Source: TMED26 sp002694075
GTDB lineage: Bacteria; Pseudomonadota; Alphaproteobacteria; Thalassobaculales; Thalassobaculaceae
Assembly: GCA_036160575.1 (NCBI GenBank)
Contig: JAYYDT010000117.1
Span: 1 to 14,891 of the forward strand
Length of the DNA: 14,891 nt
Direction: 5' to 3'
The notes under the pieces are model-generated. The model saw nothing but the letters and a program-made list of their open reading frames with translations. It did not search any database and was not told the DNA's origin. Positions within the stretch are counted from its first letter, which is position 1; the number at the start of each line of letters is the position of its first letter. Made by a program: the position numbers and the translations under genes. Positions 14,742 through 14,891 of this stretch are shown here, piece by piece.

Positions 14742-14752
14742 ATGAAAGCTAA
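14606..14752 (+). pseudogene. Short open frame of 48 codons, possible C-terminal remnant of a lost gene
   Basis: An ATG at 14606 opens a 48-residue frame, with a second ATG at 14636 giving 38 residues, ending at TAA 14750-14752. The frame is open further upstream to 14564. The peptide is protein-like, with an amphipathic basic stretch around RKKVDAIKELRAKVLAFF and the ending SHLFGLHES. No Shine-Dalgarno precedes either ATG, which favours the 3' remnant of a truncated gene over a working small gene. I do not recognise the family. Its end overlaps the start of the partial fliJ copy by 11 bases in another frame. Confidence 0.3.
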
Positions 14753-14891
14753 AATCAATGCCGAGCGAGCTGCTGCTGGCGACAATCAACAGGCCGAGGT
14801 CGCGCGCGAACAGGTGCGCGAGAAAGTGGCGGTCGCCTTTGCCGAGCTTAAAAAGTTCGAGATCACCGCCGAACGGCGCGCGGCCCTGGCC
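14742..14891 (+). pseudogene. Partial, mosaic second copy of fliJ, running off the right edge
   Basis: From an ATG at 14742 the frame reads MKAKINAERAAAGDN and continues QQAEVAREQVREKVAVAF and on to the window end. Bases 14745-14786 match fliJ codons 40-53 at 33 of 42 positions. From 14785 the match to fliJ is exact, starting at the bases that precede codon 79. Codons 54-78 (75 bases) and the whole N-terminal third are missing, yet the reading frame is kept. The ATG corresponds to an internal position of FliJ and has no good ribosome site. A working product would lack the first coiled coil, so this is probably a fragment, but the 3' part is not visible. A contig-end assembly artefact is the main alternative. 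Confidence 0.65.
14785..14891 (+). repeat. Direct repeat, right copy (partial fliJ)
   Basis: Exact copy of 12547-12653 and still matching at the last base of the window. Together with the left copy it brackets the low-GC TPR gene, so recombination between the copies would delete about 2.24 kb. Confidence 0.97.

Noticed and set aside
14508..14891. Insertion sequence or integrase-driven element around the TPR gene
   Set aside because: No transposase, recombinase, terminal inverted repeat or tRNA attachment site is visible. The only repeat is the fliJ-derived direct repeat.
1..14891. CRISPR array, tRNA or rRNA genes
   Set aside because: No regularly spaced repeats and no cloverleaf or rRNA-like segments were seen on either strand.

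Overview
The window is GC-rich bacterial DNA (roughly 65% G+C by eye) with tightly packed genes. A flagellar fliI-fliJ pair, a DUF1127 protein, a GcvA-type LysR regulator, several crotonases and an MmgE/PrpD protein point to a free-living alphaproteobacterium, probably Rhodospirillales-like. This placement is inferred from gene content; no rRNA or other phylogenetic marker is present.

Layout. (1) Positions 1-3581, minus strand: a likely operon of two crotonase-fold proteins (3581-2724 and 2704-1916), a phytanoyl-CoA dioxygenase-like protein (1840-983) and an MmgE/PrpD protein (922, running off the left edge). A perfect palindrome lies just before the last gene. (2) Diverging from it, 3687-5300 encodes an AMP-forming acyl-CoA synthetase. 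It is followed by an isopenicillin-N-synthase-type Fe(II)/2-oxoglutarate oxygenase (5367-6407) whose conserved N-terminus has no ATG, GTG or TTG start. (3) A DmdA/GcvT-type folate-dependent demethylase-like protein (7553-6399, minus) diverges from a nitronate monooxygenase-like flavoprotein (7756-8721), which is followed by a third crotonase (8766-9587). A GcvA-like LysR regulator converges on the crotonase (10483-9584). (4) A DUF1127 small protein (10645-10887), then fliI (10947-12311) and fliJ (12315-12740). (5) A lower-GC segment holds a minus-strand TPR plus glycosyltransferase-like gene (14507-12777), a short possible gene remnant, and a partial second fliJ that runs off the right edge.

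Regions 1-3 look like a catabolic neighbourhood. Acyl-CoA activation, three divergent crotonases, two unrelated Fe(II)/2-oxoglutarate oxygenases, a C1-transfer enzyme and a flavin monooxygenase could together break down an unusual, possibly methylated, carboxylic acid. The substrate cannot be read from sequence. A GCTAAT box lies 43-45 nt upstream of three of these genes, and the LysR is of the GcvA type, whose E. coli relative is described as recognising CTAAT. This suggests, but does not prove, a small regulon.

The most striking structure is at the right end. The last 107 bases (14785-14891) repeat fliJ positions 12547-12653 exactly and in frame. They are preceded by a 42-base segment about 79% identical to an earlier part of fliJ, with 75 bases between the two parts missing. 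The low-GC TPR gene therefore sits between a complete fliJ and a mosaic fliJ fragment. This fits a recombined or inserted cassette at the flagellar locus, although an assembly artefact at a sequence end must be excluded.
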